Shown here piece by piece: positions 1 through 8,342 of a stretch of DNA of 64,000 bases (positions are counted from its first letter, which is position 1; each line of letters starts with the position of its first letter). The notes under the pieces were generated by a model. It ran no database searches. It worked only from the letters and a program-made list of their open reading frames with translations, and was not told the DNA's origin. Origin of the DNA: Variovorax brevis (GTDB taxonomy: Bacteria > Pseudomonadota > Gammaproteobacteria > Burkholderiales > Burkholderiaceae_C); assembly GCF_030317105.1 (NCBI RefSeq), contig NZ_JASZYG010000001.1, forward strand, positions 682,001-746,000. The letters are read 5' to 3'. The position numbers and the translations under genes are program-made.

Positions 1-505
1 CGAAGCGCTGCTGGATGGTCAGCGGCGCCACCGGCAATGCGCGACCGCCCTGCGCCTGTTCTCCAGCAGGCAGCCGGGCGGTGATGCGGGTGGGTGGCAT
101 CGTGACGCTGCCGCTTTTGGGCTTGCCGTCGTCGCCGCTGTAGGTGAAGGCGATCTGCACCTGTGGCAAGGTGAAATCGCCCGCCTGCTGCGCTGCGAAC
201 AGGTAGGTTTTCTGGATCGTCGCGTAGGTCTCGCCAGAGACGGTTTCGGTGGCGAGCGCTGCGCGTTCGTCGGGCATCGTGAGGATTGCGCCGGGCACCT
301 GGAGCGCAGGGAAGTCCGGCGCGGAGGTGAAGAAGTTCGGTGCCATCACGGTCACGTCGATCCGGATTTCCTGGCCTGCGAGCACGGGCTGCTTTGCGTC
401 GACCTGCACGCGGATGATCGGTTCGGCTGCGTGGATGCAGATGGCACCGGCCAGCAACGCGCAAGCCATGACGCACCGGATCACACGGTGCAGCAGGCGC
501 GTCAT
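1..505 (-). CDS. batD: BatD-like protein, N-terminal part
   Basis: The first 168 codons are visible; the rest lies beyond the left edge of the window. The protein opens with a Sec-type signal peptide (hydrophobic stretch about residues 11-26, small residues CIHAAEP at the cut site) and continues into a beta-rich periplasmic region with EPIIRVQVDAKQPVLAGQEI, as in BatD (oxygen-tolerance) proteins. It is the last visible gene of the MoxR/Bat run. Its ATG overlaps the stop of the BatB/C fusion in an ATGA, which fixes the start and implies translational coupling. BatD is a membrane-anchored periplasmic member of the Bat set; its precise job is not known. Confidence 0.8.
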   Translation of the reverse strand, partial: MTRLLHRVIRCVMACALLAGAICIHAAEPIIRVQVDAKQPVLAGQEIRIDVTVMAPNFFTSAPDFPALQVPGAILTMPDERAALATETVSGETYATIQKTYLFAAQQAGDFTLPQVQIAFTYSGDDGKPKSGSVTMPPTRITARLPAGEQAQGGRALPVAPLTIQQRF

Positions 506-2184
506 GGCTTGGCCTCCGCCGGCTTGGCCGTGCCGCCCTCGACCTGAAGCGCGAACTTGCGCGCGAGCAGTTCCGTGGGCGTGGTCTGGATGTTGCGCAT
601 CCAGGTCTCGGCCGATTGGGTCGTGGCCAGTTGCATCTGCTGCTGGCCCTTCTTGCCCTGTTCATCGAACTTGATCTGGTCGGGCGGAAGGTCCGGCGCC
701 TGTTCATCCTCGTTCGGATCGTCCTTTTTCGGCGGCGGCGTCAGCTTCTTCATCAGCGCAAGGTTGGCTTGGGCCGCCTGCCAATCCGGGCGGCGCTTGA
801 GGGCCTGCTCGAATCGCGATGCAGCCTGCTTGTATTGCTTCTGCTGCGCAAGCGCGTCGCCCTGATTGAAGTCGCTTTCTGGCGAATCGACCAGTGCGAA
901 AGACTGGACCGCCTGCGCAAACTGTCCCGCGCGATACAGCGCAATGCCGCGCCACATCGGATCGTCGAACAGCGCGGCGGCGGCGGCAAAGTTGCCGTCT
1001 TCGAAGGCGCGGCGGCCCTGTTGGTCGTGCGTGAGCCAGAGGTCGATGAAGCGCTTGGGGCGCGTCGCCGGCAATGCGGGAGACGGCGCATCGTTGGAGG
1101 CGTCCGCGTCCGGCCCGGGCGCCTGCGCGAGTGCATCGTGCTGCGGCACGCCAAGCAGCATCGTCAACAGCAAGGCACTCACCCACCGCACCGTCCAGCC
1201 CTTGCGGAACCAGAGCGCGCCAAGCAAGGCAATGGGAATGGTGAGCCACCAGCCGGACTCCTTCCAGCGGGCGTTGGTTTCCGATTCCTTTTGCGCCAGG
1301 TGCGACTGCACGCGGCGCTGCACCCATTGCACATCGTCGTCGCTGTCCAGCGTGACGGTGGCGACGGGCACGTCGGCGTCGCTCTTCAGGCGCTTGAGCG
1401 CATCGACGTCGAGCTTCGAGAAAAGCTGCTGCCCGCTCGCGTCCTGCGCGAAACCGCCGCCCGCGCGGACCGGGCCGCCTTGCGCGGTCCCGAAAGCCAG
1501 CACCACCGGCAGGCTGCGGCCGCTGTCCACTTGCGCCTTGAACGCGGCCGACGCGGCGGCCTCCACGCCGTCGGTGAAGAAGACGATGGTGCCGGGTGTG
1601 TCCTCTTTCACCAGTGCGGCGTCGATGGTGCGCAAGGCCAATGCCGTGTTCTTGCCAGCGACCGGCATGATCCGCGTCTGCAGCGCATCGACGAAGGTCT
1701 GGATCAGCTTGCTGTCGTCGGTCAGGGGCAGCACGAGGTGCGTCGAGCCGGCGTACGCGTAGACAGCGGTGCGTGCGCCCTGCCGCTGGTCCAGCAAGGC
1801 TTTCACCTTGAGCTTGGCGCGCTCCAGCCGCGTCGGGCTCACGTCGATGGCATCCATGCCTTGCGACAGGTCGATGGCGATGGCCAGCGGCGCTTTTTCC
1901 TCGACGAAGGGTGGCCGCTCGCGCTGCCACGTCGGCCCGGCCATGGCGATCGCACCGAGGGCGATGAGCGCTGAAGTCAGATGCACCGGCCGCACGCGCC
2001 ACGCCCCCCGCCGTTCCACCACGAGTGCATCGAGCAGGTGCGGCGCAATGGTTGCGCGCCAGCGGCGGCGCACGTCATCGCGCCAGCCGACGACCCATAT
2101 GAGCAGGCCCGCGGGCAGCAAGGCCCAGAGCCACAACGGCCGCAGGAAGTGGAACTGCGCGAACGCATCGAGCATCGCGCCCAT
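502..2184 (-). CDS. BatB/BatC fusion: VWA domain plus TPR repeats
   Basis: A 560-residue membrane protein. Two N-terminal hydrophobic segments (about 14-33 and 68-83) precede a von Willebrand A domain (about 97-290). Further membrane segments lie near 315-355, and a TPR-type region (about 395-520) ends in a charged tail. This is the architecture of BatB fused to BatC. The MIDAS motif reads D105-x-S-x-G109 rather than the usual D-x-S-x-S, so metal binding may be altered. The chosen ATG overlaps the stop of batA by one base (TGATG); an in-frame start further upstream would run deep into batA and is rejected. It probably forms a membrane complex with BatA, with ATP supplied by the MoxR protein encoded upstream in the same run. 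Confidence 0.85.
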   Translation of the reverse strand: MGAMLDAFAQFHFLRPLWLWALLPAGLLIWVVGWRDDVRRRWRATIAPHLLDALVVERRGAWRVRPVHLTSALIALGAIAMAGPTWQRERPPFVEEKAPLAIAIDLSQGMDAIDVSPTRLERAKLKVKALLDQRQGARTAVYAYAGSTHLVLPLTDDSKLIQTFVDALQTRIMPVAGKNTALALRTIDAALVKEDTPGTIVFFTDGVEAAASAAFKAQVDSGRSLPVVLAFGTAQGGPVRAGGGFAQDASGQQLFSKLDVDALKRLKSDADVPVATVTLDSDDDVQWVQRRVQSHLAQKESETNARWKESGWWLTIPIALLGALWFRKGWTVRWVSALLLTMLLGVPQHDALAQAPGPDADASNDAPSPALPATRPKRFIDLWLTHDQQGRRAFEDGNFAAAAALFDDPMWRGIALYRAGQFAQAVQSFALVDSPESDFNQGDALAQQKQYKQAASRFEQALKRRPDWQAAQANLALMKKLTPPPKKDDPNEDEQAPDLPPDQIKFDEQGKKGQQQMQLATTQSAETWMRNIQTTPTELLARKFALQVEGGTAKPAEAKP

Positions 2185-3230
2185 CACGCCGGCTCCCTGC
2201 CAGCGTCCGGCCCGTTCGCGACGCCGTTTCGTCGCTGTGCCGCCGCCCGCCATCCACGGCGCCCGAGCGACAGCATGGCCATCAGCATCTGGTAGGCGAT
2301 GACGATCAGCACGCCAGCCCCCAATGGCCACATGAAAAGCTCCTGCTTCGGCCGCCACGACAGCGTCTTGTGGTTCTCGGGCGTGATGCTGTCCAGCGTG
2401 CCGTAGATCTGCTCCAGTTCGCGCTGGTCGCCGGCGAAAAAGAAGCGCCCGCCTGTGGCCGCAGCCGCTGAACGCAGCACGTCGAGGTCGACCTTGTCCT
2501 CGCCGGTCGCCGCAGGGTCGCCGATGCCCACGGTGTGCACCGTCACCTTGCGCTCCTTGGCGATGTCGGCGGCGCGCGCTGGCGGCATCTTGCTCGCGGT
2601 GTCGTTGCCATCGGTGAGCACGATCAGCACCTTCTGCTGCGCCTTGCTTTCGTCGAACATCTTGATGCCCAAGCCGATGGCGTCGCCCAGCGCGGTGCGC
2701 GGGCCCGCCATGCCCGGCAGCATCTCGCCGATGACGGACTGCACGAGCGCATGGTCCATGGTGAAGGGCACCTGCGGATACGGCGCGTCGCCGAACACGA
2801 TGAGCCCGATGCGATCGCCCTTGCGCCGCGCCACGAAATCGCTGACAACCTGCCTGACGGCTTCGACGCGCGTCTCCATCGCACCGCCGGGACTCTTGAA
2901 GTCGCGCGTGTCCATCGACTGCGACAGGTCCAGCGCCAGCAGCAGATCACGCGCCGGCTGGATCTTTTCGATGGGCGGCTCCACGAACTGCGGCCGCGCC
3001 AGCGCCAGCACGATGAGCGCCCACGCCAGCGGTGCGAGCACTTTCTGCAGCCAGTTGCTGCGTGGCACGACTGCACCGGCGGAGGGCTTCAGGCCGGCAG
3101 CGCTGGCCACTTCACCGAAGAACGGCAAGCGGACGGACGCGCTCTCTTCCCGATAGGGACGCAGCAGCCACCACACGAAGATCGGCAATGGCAGCAGGCC
3201 GAGCAGCCAAGGGTACTCAAGCTGATACAT
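2184..3230 (-). CDS. batA: BatA-like VWA membrane protein
   Basis: A 348-residue protein with an N-terminal membrane segment (about 8-23), a second one (about 64-80), a von Willebrand A domain and a C-terminal membrane helix. The MIDAS is complete: D101-L-S103-Q-S105, T179 in GPRTALGD and D207 in LTDGND. This fits the metal-dependent adhesion fold of BatA (Aerotolerance-type) proteins, with the VWA domain held at the membrane. The start MYQLEYPWLL is the usual beginning for this family and overlaps the end of the DUF4381 gene by 14 bases. It is co-transcribed with moxR, DUF58, DUF4381 and batB/C. Confidence 0.87.
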   Translation of the reverse strand: MYQLEYPWLLGLLPLPIFVWWLLRPYREESASVRLPFFGEVASAAGLKPSAGAVVPRSNWLQKVLAPLAWALIVLALARPQFVEPPIEKIQPARDLLLALDLSQSMDTRDFKSPGGAMETRVEAVRQVVSDFVARRKGDRIGLIVFGDAPYPQVPFTMDHALVQSVIGEMLPGMAGPRTALGDAIGLGIKMFDESKAQQKVLIVLTDGNDTASKMPPARAADIAKERKVTVHTVGIGDPAATGEDKVDLDVLRSAAAATGGRFFFAGDQRELEQIYGTLDSITPENHKTLSWRPKQELFMWPLGAGVLIVIAYQMLMAMLSLGRRGWRAAAQRRNGVANGPDAGREPA

Positions 3231-3759
3231 GGCCTTCGATCCATTGGCGCGAAGCGGCCAGCAGCACGCGCACGTCCTGCGGTCCGATCCGCGACAGGGC
3301 ATGCGCGTCGTGGTATTCGATCTCGCGCACCAGCGGCGCCAAGGCCCTTGCGCCGTGTGTCGCGTGGCCGGCGTGGTCTTCCAGGAACTGCGCCCACTGC
3401 GCGCCACTCAGGCCCGCCACTTGCTCGCGCGGCCACGCGGCGAGGGCGCAGCGTTTGATGAGTGGGGGCAAGGCGACCAGCACTGGCGTACCGTCCTCTG
3501 GCTCCTTCGCCCATTGCGTTTCGATGCGTTCGAGTTCGGCCAGCGCGTCGCGTCGATAGCGGTTGTGGCGATAGCGACGCACGGCGCGCCACGCGGCCCA
3601 CAAGGCGAGCACGAGCAAGAGCACACCCAGCACGTCCCAACCGACGGTCTGCGGCTTCCACGAGACGGGTGGTGGCAAGGCCACGTCCGCCAGTTGCGTG
3701 ATCGAAGCCTGCGCGCCACCCGACGAATCCGCTGCCACGCTGCGTACGAGGTCGGTCAT
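3217..3759 (-). CDS. DUF4381 family membrane protein
   Basis: A 180-residue protein with a single membrane helix at about residues 44-62 (WDVLGVLLLVLALWAAW), followed by a basic cytoplasmic stretch and a helical region. It matches the DUF4381 proteins that sit between DUF58 and batA in Bat operons. Its start codon overlaps the DUF58 stop (ATGA) and its 3' end runs 14 bases into batA, so it is translated as part of the operon. No catalytic motif is visible. A scaffold or adaptor role in the MoxR/VWA complex is inferred only from position. Confidence 0.85.
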   Translation of the reverse strand: MTDLVRSVAADSSGGAQASITQLADVALPPPVSWKPQTVGWDVLGVLLLVLALWAAWRAVRRYRHNRYRRDALAELERIETQWAKEPEDGTPVLVALPPLIKRCALAAWPREQVAGLSGAQWAQFLEDHAGHATHGARALAPLVREIEYHDAHALSRIGPQDVRVLLAASRQWIEGHVSA

Positions 3760-4778
3760 CGCCGCTGCCCCCGCCTCGACTGGGCCGTGTCCTGACCCAG
3801 CAGCCTGCGCAACTGCGGCGCGGTTTCCTCGCCGGCCGACAGCGGCAGCACCGGCACGCCGATGAGATGCCGCCAGTCGAAGAGTTCACGGCTTCGCGCA
3901 TCGACGAAGCCCGTGATGCCGCGGCGCACCGCGTCGTGGCCGAAGCCGAGCTCGACCTGCAGTTCGCCGTCGCTCACCACCAGGTCGCCCGAAGGCGGCA
4001 GCTCGCTCATGAAGGGGTCGTGCACGATCACCGCCAAGAGGTCATTGCGGGCGGCAATGCGGGTGAGCAGGTCGCGCGTCATGGCGTCGTGACCATCGAA
4101 GTCGCTGATGACGACCACCAGATGGTCGTGGTGCGCGACGCGCGCCGCATGCAGCAATGCCTTGTTGAGCTGGTCGCTGCCGCGTCCCGCAGGCGCGTCG
4201 GCACGCAACAGTTGATTGCGTCGCGCAACCTCGCCCAGCAGTTGAAGCACCGCGTCGCGGCTTCGCTGGGGCCGCAAGTCGGAGAAATCTTCGTCGCCGA
4301 ACACGAGGCCACCCACGCGGTCACCGTCCGCCAGCACGCGCCAGGCCACCAGCGCCGCAGCCTCGGCGGCGGTGACGGACTTCATGGCGCGGCGGGTGCC
4401 GAAGAACATGTTCATCCGCTGGTCGACCAGGAGGAGCACGGGCCGGTCTTTCTCTTCGGAGTACACACGCACATAGGGCTGCCCGGTGCGCGCCGTCACG
4501 CGCCAGTCCATGCTGCGGATGTCGTCGCCGGGCAGGTAGGGACGCAACTCTTCGAACTCCAGTCCGCGCCCGCGCACCTTGGAGGCGTGGCGACCGGCCA
4601 GCACGCTGTGAACCGGCTGGCGTGGCATGAAGTGGAAGTCGCGTGCCGCGAACTCGAGAGACGCCAGCGCGCCTGCATCCACATGCACGCCCGGCCGCGC
4701 CGCGCCGGTGCTCGAGGCGGGCGCCGCGGGCAGTGCCCGCGCCCTGCCCGCCAGATGCAGACGCATTGGAATTCGCAT
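3756..4778 (-). CDS. DUF58 domain protein
   Basis: A 340-residue soluble protein. It contains the DUF58 signature region ELRPYLPGDDIRSMDWRVTA (about residues 77-96) followed by a VWA-like fold with LLLVDQRMNM. DUF58 proteins are regular partners of MoxR ATPases and VWA proteins. The start is taken at MRIPMRL, 14 bases after the moxR stop; starts further upstream lie inside moxR. Its own stop overlaps the DUF4381 start. The biochemical role is unknown. It probably links the MoxR ATPase to the membrane-bound Bat proteins. Confidence 0.87.
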   Translation of the reverse strand: MRIPMRLHLAGRARALPAAPASSTGAARPGVHVDAGALASLEFAARDFHFMPRQPVHSVLAGRHASKVRGRGLEFEELRPYLPGDDIRSMDWRVTARTGQPYVRVYSEEKDRPVLLLVDQRMNMFFGTRRAMKSVTAAEAAALVAWRVLADGDRVGGLVFGDEDFSDLRPQRSRDAVLQLLGEVARRNQLLRADAPAGRGSDQLNKALLHAARVAHHDHLVVVISDFDGHDAMTRDLLTRIAARNDLLAVIVHDPFMSELPPSGDLVVSDGELQVELGFGHDAVRRGITGFVDARSRELFDWRHLIGVPVLPLSAGEETAPQLRRLLGQDTAQSRRGQRR

Positions 4779-4792
4779 GGCCTTGCCTCGCC

Positions 4793-5770
4793 TCAGGCCA
4801 CCGCCACTTTCTGCAGCAGCCGGTCGATGACCGTGTCGGCATCGATACGCGCCGCATGCGCCTCGTACGACAGGATCAGCCGGTGGCGGAACACCTCGTG
4901 CACGACGGCCTGCACGTCTTCCGGCGTCACGAAGTCGCGCCCCTGAAGCCATGCGAAGGCACGCGACACCTTGTCCAGCCCGATGGAGCCGCGCGGGCTC
5001 ACGCCCACCTGGATCCACTGCGCCAGATCCTTGTCGATGCCGGCCGCGTCGCGCGTGGCGCTGACCAGCGCGACGATGTATTGCTCCACCGCCTCGCTGA
5101 CCTGCACGTTGTGGATCTCGGCACGCGCGGCAAAGATGGTCTCGGGCGCGAGCCGCTGTCCGGCCTGCGCGTGTGTCCCCTGCTCCGCCGACGCTTCTTC
5201 GGAACGCGCAAGCCGCACGATCTGGCCTTCGGCGCCGCCTTGTGGATAGCCCACGCTCACGTGCATCAGGAAACGGTCCATCTGCGCCTCGGGCAGCGGG
5301 TAGGTGCCTTCCTGCTCGATCGGGTTCTGCGTGGCCATCACGAGGAAGAGTGGCGGCAGCGCATGCGTCGCGCCACCGACGGTAATCTGCCGCTCTTCCA
5401 TCGCTTCGAGCAAGGCCGCCTGCACCTTCGCCGGCGACCGATTCACTTCGTCCGCGAGGATGAGGTTGGCGAACAGCGGCCCGGGCTGGAAGCGGAACTC
5501 GCCCTTGCCGCCTTCGCTGAAGTAGATCTCCGAGCCGGTGATGTCGGCCGGCAACAAGTCGGGCGTGAACTGGATGCGCGACAGCTTGGCGTCCAGGTGT
5601 TTTGCGAGGCTCTTGATCGCGCGCGTCTTTGCGAGGCCCGGCAAACCCTCGACGAGCAGATGCCCGTCTGCGAGCAGGCCGAGCAGCAGGCGCTCGACCA
5701 TCTTCTCCTGCCCGATGATGGATTCGGCCATCTGCGACTTGAGGACCAGTACGTCGTCGCGAGCGCTCAT
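4793..5770 (-). CDS. moxR: MoxR family AAA+ ATPase
   Basis: A 325-residue AAA+ ATPase of the MoxR group. Walker A is GLPGLAKT (42-49), Walker B is LILADE (103-108), sensor 1 is in ATQNP (N149), and the arginine-containing stretch near EAQMDRF (161-167) follows. MoxR ATPases work with VWA-domain partners as chaperones that insert cofactors or assemble complexes; five likely partners (DUF58, DUF4381, BatA, BatB/C, BatD) follow directly. Only 25 bases separate its start from the stop of the fused membrane/spermidine-synthase gene, so both may share a transcript. Confidence 0.92.
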   Translation of the reverse strand: MSARDDVLVLKSQMAESIIGQEKMVERLLLGLLADGHLLVEGLPGLAKTRAIKSLAKHLDAKLSRIQFTPDLLPADITGSEIYFSEGGKGEFRFQPGPLFANLILADEVNRSPAKVQAALLEAMEERQITVGGATHALPPLFLVMATQNPIEQEGTYPLPEAQMDRFLMHVSVGYPQGGAEGQIVRLARSEEASAEQGTHAQAGQRLAPETIFAARAEIHNVQVSEAVEQYIVALVSATRDAAGIDKDLAQWIQVGVSPRGSIGLDKVSRAFAWLQGRDFVTPEDVQAVVHEVFRHRLILSYEAHAARIDADTVIDRLLQKVAVA

Positions 5771-5795
5771 TCTGGAATGTCCTTGCTGTTGGCGG

Positions 5796-8324
5796 TCAGG
5801 GTCGCAGCGGACCGCCGCTGAACCACTGGTAGTAGGGATTGGCGGGATCTTCCCGCATCACTTGCCGAATATCGCGCGCCCAGCTTTCCTTGTCGCCTTC
5901 GTAGGCATAGAGGCCGGCGCTGTAGAAGCGATAGAGCTGCTGGCGCTCCTTCGTGACCTGCGCCTTGAACGCCTCGCTGGCGTTGACGAGCGGCGGCTCG
6001 CTGCGCGCGTCCAGCAGCGCCGACAGCACAACCGGGAAGTCGGCGCGGCGCACCCAGGTGGCGTACTCGATGCGCGGGCGATCGTCGGTCACGAGCGGGG
6101 CGTCGCCGGCGTAGCGCTCCAAGCCCGCGCGGTCCATGACCCAGGTGGCCATCAACGCGGCCGGCGAATCGATTCCGACCTCGCGCAACGAAGCCGCCAC
6201 TTCCGGCTGGTTGAAGCGCGACTCGATGCGCGGCACCTCCAGCGCCATCGGCTGCATCGAACCGAGCAGCATCATCTCGTGCAGTTCGGTGGTCCACAGC
6301 GTGGCGTAGGGATACACGTCCAGAAAGCTGCGGATCAACGAGCGCGTGTCCTCCACGTTTTGCGTGGGCAGCGGCAGCCACTGGGCGACGATGCCGCCCG
6401 GTTTCAGGCGACGGGCTGCGAGGCGATAGAAATCGCTGGAATACAGGTTGACGACGCCCGCTGCGGACGGCGGCGGCGGCTCCAGCGTGATGAGGTCATA
6501 AGGCTTGTCGCTGCGCAGCAGTTCGCGGCGGCCGTCATGCACGCGAATGTCCATGCGTGCATCCGCCGTGACGCCGTAGTTGCCCTTGAACTGCGGCGCC
6601 GCACGCACCACAGCCGGCAGCAGTTCCGCGATCACCCGGTCCTTGAGTGGTGGATAGGCCAGCAGCGCGCCACCCGTGATGCCGGTGCCCAGCCCGATCA
6701 CCAACGCCGATTGCGGTTCATGGCTGTGCACGATCAAGGGCAGCAAGGCCTGAAGCCGCATGTAGCGCAGCGAAGTCATCGCGTCGCCCGAGTTCGACAC
6801 GCCCTGGATGTAGAGGCGCTTGAAGCGGTTTTGCCCCATGCGCTGCTCGACGACGGCCACGGTGCCGCCACGGCTTTCCTCGTAATACGCCAGTTCGCCG
6901 CCACGCGAACCGGTGAGCAGTTGCGCAAGCCTGTCCGGTGGGGCCAGCAAGGCACTTGCGATGGCCAGGCTCGCCAATGCCACGACGCTCCAGCGCGCGA
7001 CGGGCTGCACTTGCCGGCCGGCCAGGACTGCCACAAGACCCACAAGACTCGCCGCCACCGCGAGCACGGCCAATGCGCGCACCAGCCCCAGCGCAGGCAC
7101 CAGCACGAAGCCCGCCAACGCGGTGCCCAAAATACCGCCGACCGTGTTCAACGCCACGACGGCGCCGACGTCACGCCCCACGCGGGCGACGTCCACACTC
7201 AGCCGAAGCGCAATCGGAAACGCCGCGCCCAGCAGCAGCGTCGGCACGAAGACGATGCACAGCGCCGCGATGACGAAGCGCGCGGACATCGATGCGAGCA
7301 GGTTGCCGGTTGCGCCCATCACCGACTGCGCCGCCATGGATTGCCACTGCGTGAGCCAGTTGCCCAGCAGCACGACCTCCAGCAACGCCACGAGGCCAGC
7401 AGCCGCGATCAGCAGCGCGAAAGCACCCCACGGATCGCGCAGGCGATCGGCCTTGCGCGACACCCACGCACTGCCCAGCACCAGCCCCAGCAGATAAGTG
7501 GCCAGCACGATCGCAAAGGCAAAGCTGCGCGTGCTGATGAATTGAACGATGGTCTGCGACCACACGACTTCGTAGCCGAGCGCGATACCGCCTGCGATGG
7601 CATACAGCGCCAATGCCAGCCGCGGGCGATCGGCCGGTTCGTCCTGCGGCAGCGCTGCAGCCTTCGCGGCTTTCACAGGCTTGGTGGCCTTTGCGCCCCT
7701 CGTCGGCGTTGCTTGCGCCCTGCGCGCCACGGCCCGCTGCTCCAGCCACAACGCAGCCCCGGCAGCCAACACATTGAGCACCGCAGCCGCGAATGCACTC
7801 CCACGCACACCGAGCCACGGAATGAGGCAGAAAGCCGCCAACAGCGTGCCAACGATCGCGCCACAGGTGTTGGCGGCATACAGCCCTCCCCCCGCAGTGC
7901 CGACCTGCCCGGCAGCCGGCTGCACGGCGCGCATCAGCACGGGCAAGGTGCCACCCATGAAGACGGCCGGCACACCGACCGACACGAGAGGCAACACCCA
8001 CGCCAGCAAGCCGACACGATCTTCCAGCGCGGCAAACGGCGCTGCCGCCACGCCCAGCCACAGCGTCGCCGCGACGCCAAGCACCGCGACGGCGAGTTCA
8101 AGCCATGCGTAAAAGCGAAACGGCCGGGCGCTGAAGTCCGCACGGCGCCCGAACCACCAGCCGCCCAGGGCCAGTCCGCCGAAGAACGCGCTGACGCCCA
8201 CCGTCACCGCATACACATCGACGCCGACCACCAGCGACAGCTGCTTGATCCACAGCACCTGGTAGACCAGCGAGGCTGTGCCCGAGGCGAACAGCAGCCA
8301 AGCCGGCCACGCGAGAAGGCCCAT
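5796..8324 (-). CDS. Membrane protein fused to spermidine-synthase-like domain
   Basis: An 842-residue fusion. Roughly residues 1-520 are a polytopic membrane region with a dozen or so hydrophobic helices. Residues about 540-800 form a Rossmann methyltransferase/spermidine-synthase fold with the nucleotide loop GLGTGITGG. The acidic position after strand 4, where real spermidine synthases have D-x-x-x-P, reads LEPPPPSAAG, so aminopropyl transfer is doubtful. ATG is preferred to the TTG one codon upstream. It follows the sulfatase stop by 18 bases and precedes moxR by 25, which places it in the same probable operon. The substrate is unknown; neither transport nor polyamine synthesis should be assumed. 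Confidence 0.8.
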   Translation of the reverse strand: MGLLAWPAWLLFASGTASLVYQVLWIKQLSLVVGVDVYAVTVGVSAFFGGLALGGWWFGRRADFSARPFRFYAWLELAVAVLGVAATLWLGVAAAPFAALEDRVGLLAWVLPLVSVGVPAVFMGGTLPVLMRAVQPAAGQVGTAGGGLYAANTCGAIVGTLLAAFCLIPWLGVRGSAFAAAVLNVLAAGAALWLEQRAVARRAQATPTRGAKATKPVKAAKAAALPQDEPADRPRLALALYAIAGGIALGYEVVWSQTIVQFISTRSFAFAIVLATYLLGLVLGSAWVSRKADRLRDPWGAFALLIAAAGLVALLEVVLLGNWLTQWQSMAAQSVMGATGNLLASMSARFVIAALCIVFVPTLLLGAAFPIALRLSVDVARVGRDVGAVVALNTVGGILGTALAGFVLVPALGLVRALAVLAVAASLVGLVAVLAGRQVQPVARWSVVALASLAIASALLAPPDRLAQLLTGSRGGELAYYEESRGGTVAVVEQRMGQNRFKRLYIQGVSNSGDAMTSLRYMRLQALLPLIVHSHEPQSALVIGLGTGITGGALLAYPPLKDRVIAELLPAVVRAAPQFKGNYGVTADARMDIRVHDGRRELLRSDKPYDLITLEPPPPSAAGVVNLYSSDFYRLAARRLKPGGIVAQWLPLPTQNVEDTRSLIRSFLDVYPYATLWTTELHEMMLLGSMQPMALEVPRIESRFNQPEVAASLREVGIDSPAALMATWVMDRAGLERYAGDAPLVTDDRPRIEYATWVRRADFPVVLSALLDARSEPPLVNASEAFKAQVTKERQQLYRFYSAGLYAYEGDKESWARDIRQVMREDPANPYYQWFSGGPLRP

Positions 8325-8342
8325 CAACGCTCCGGCGCTCCC

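Noticed and set aside
5796..8324. Annotation as a true spermidine synthase
   Set aside because: The expected catalytic aspartate is missing and most of the protein is a membrane domain.
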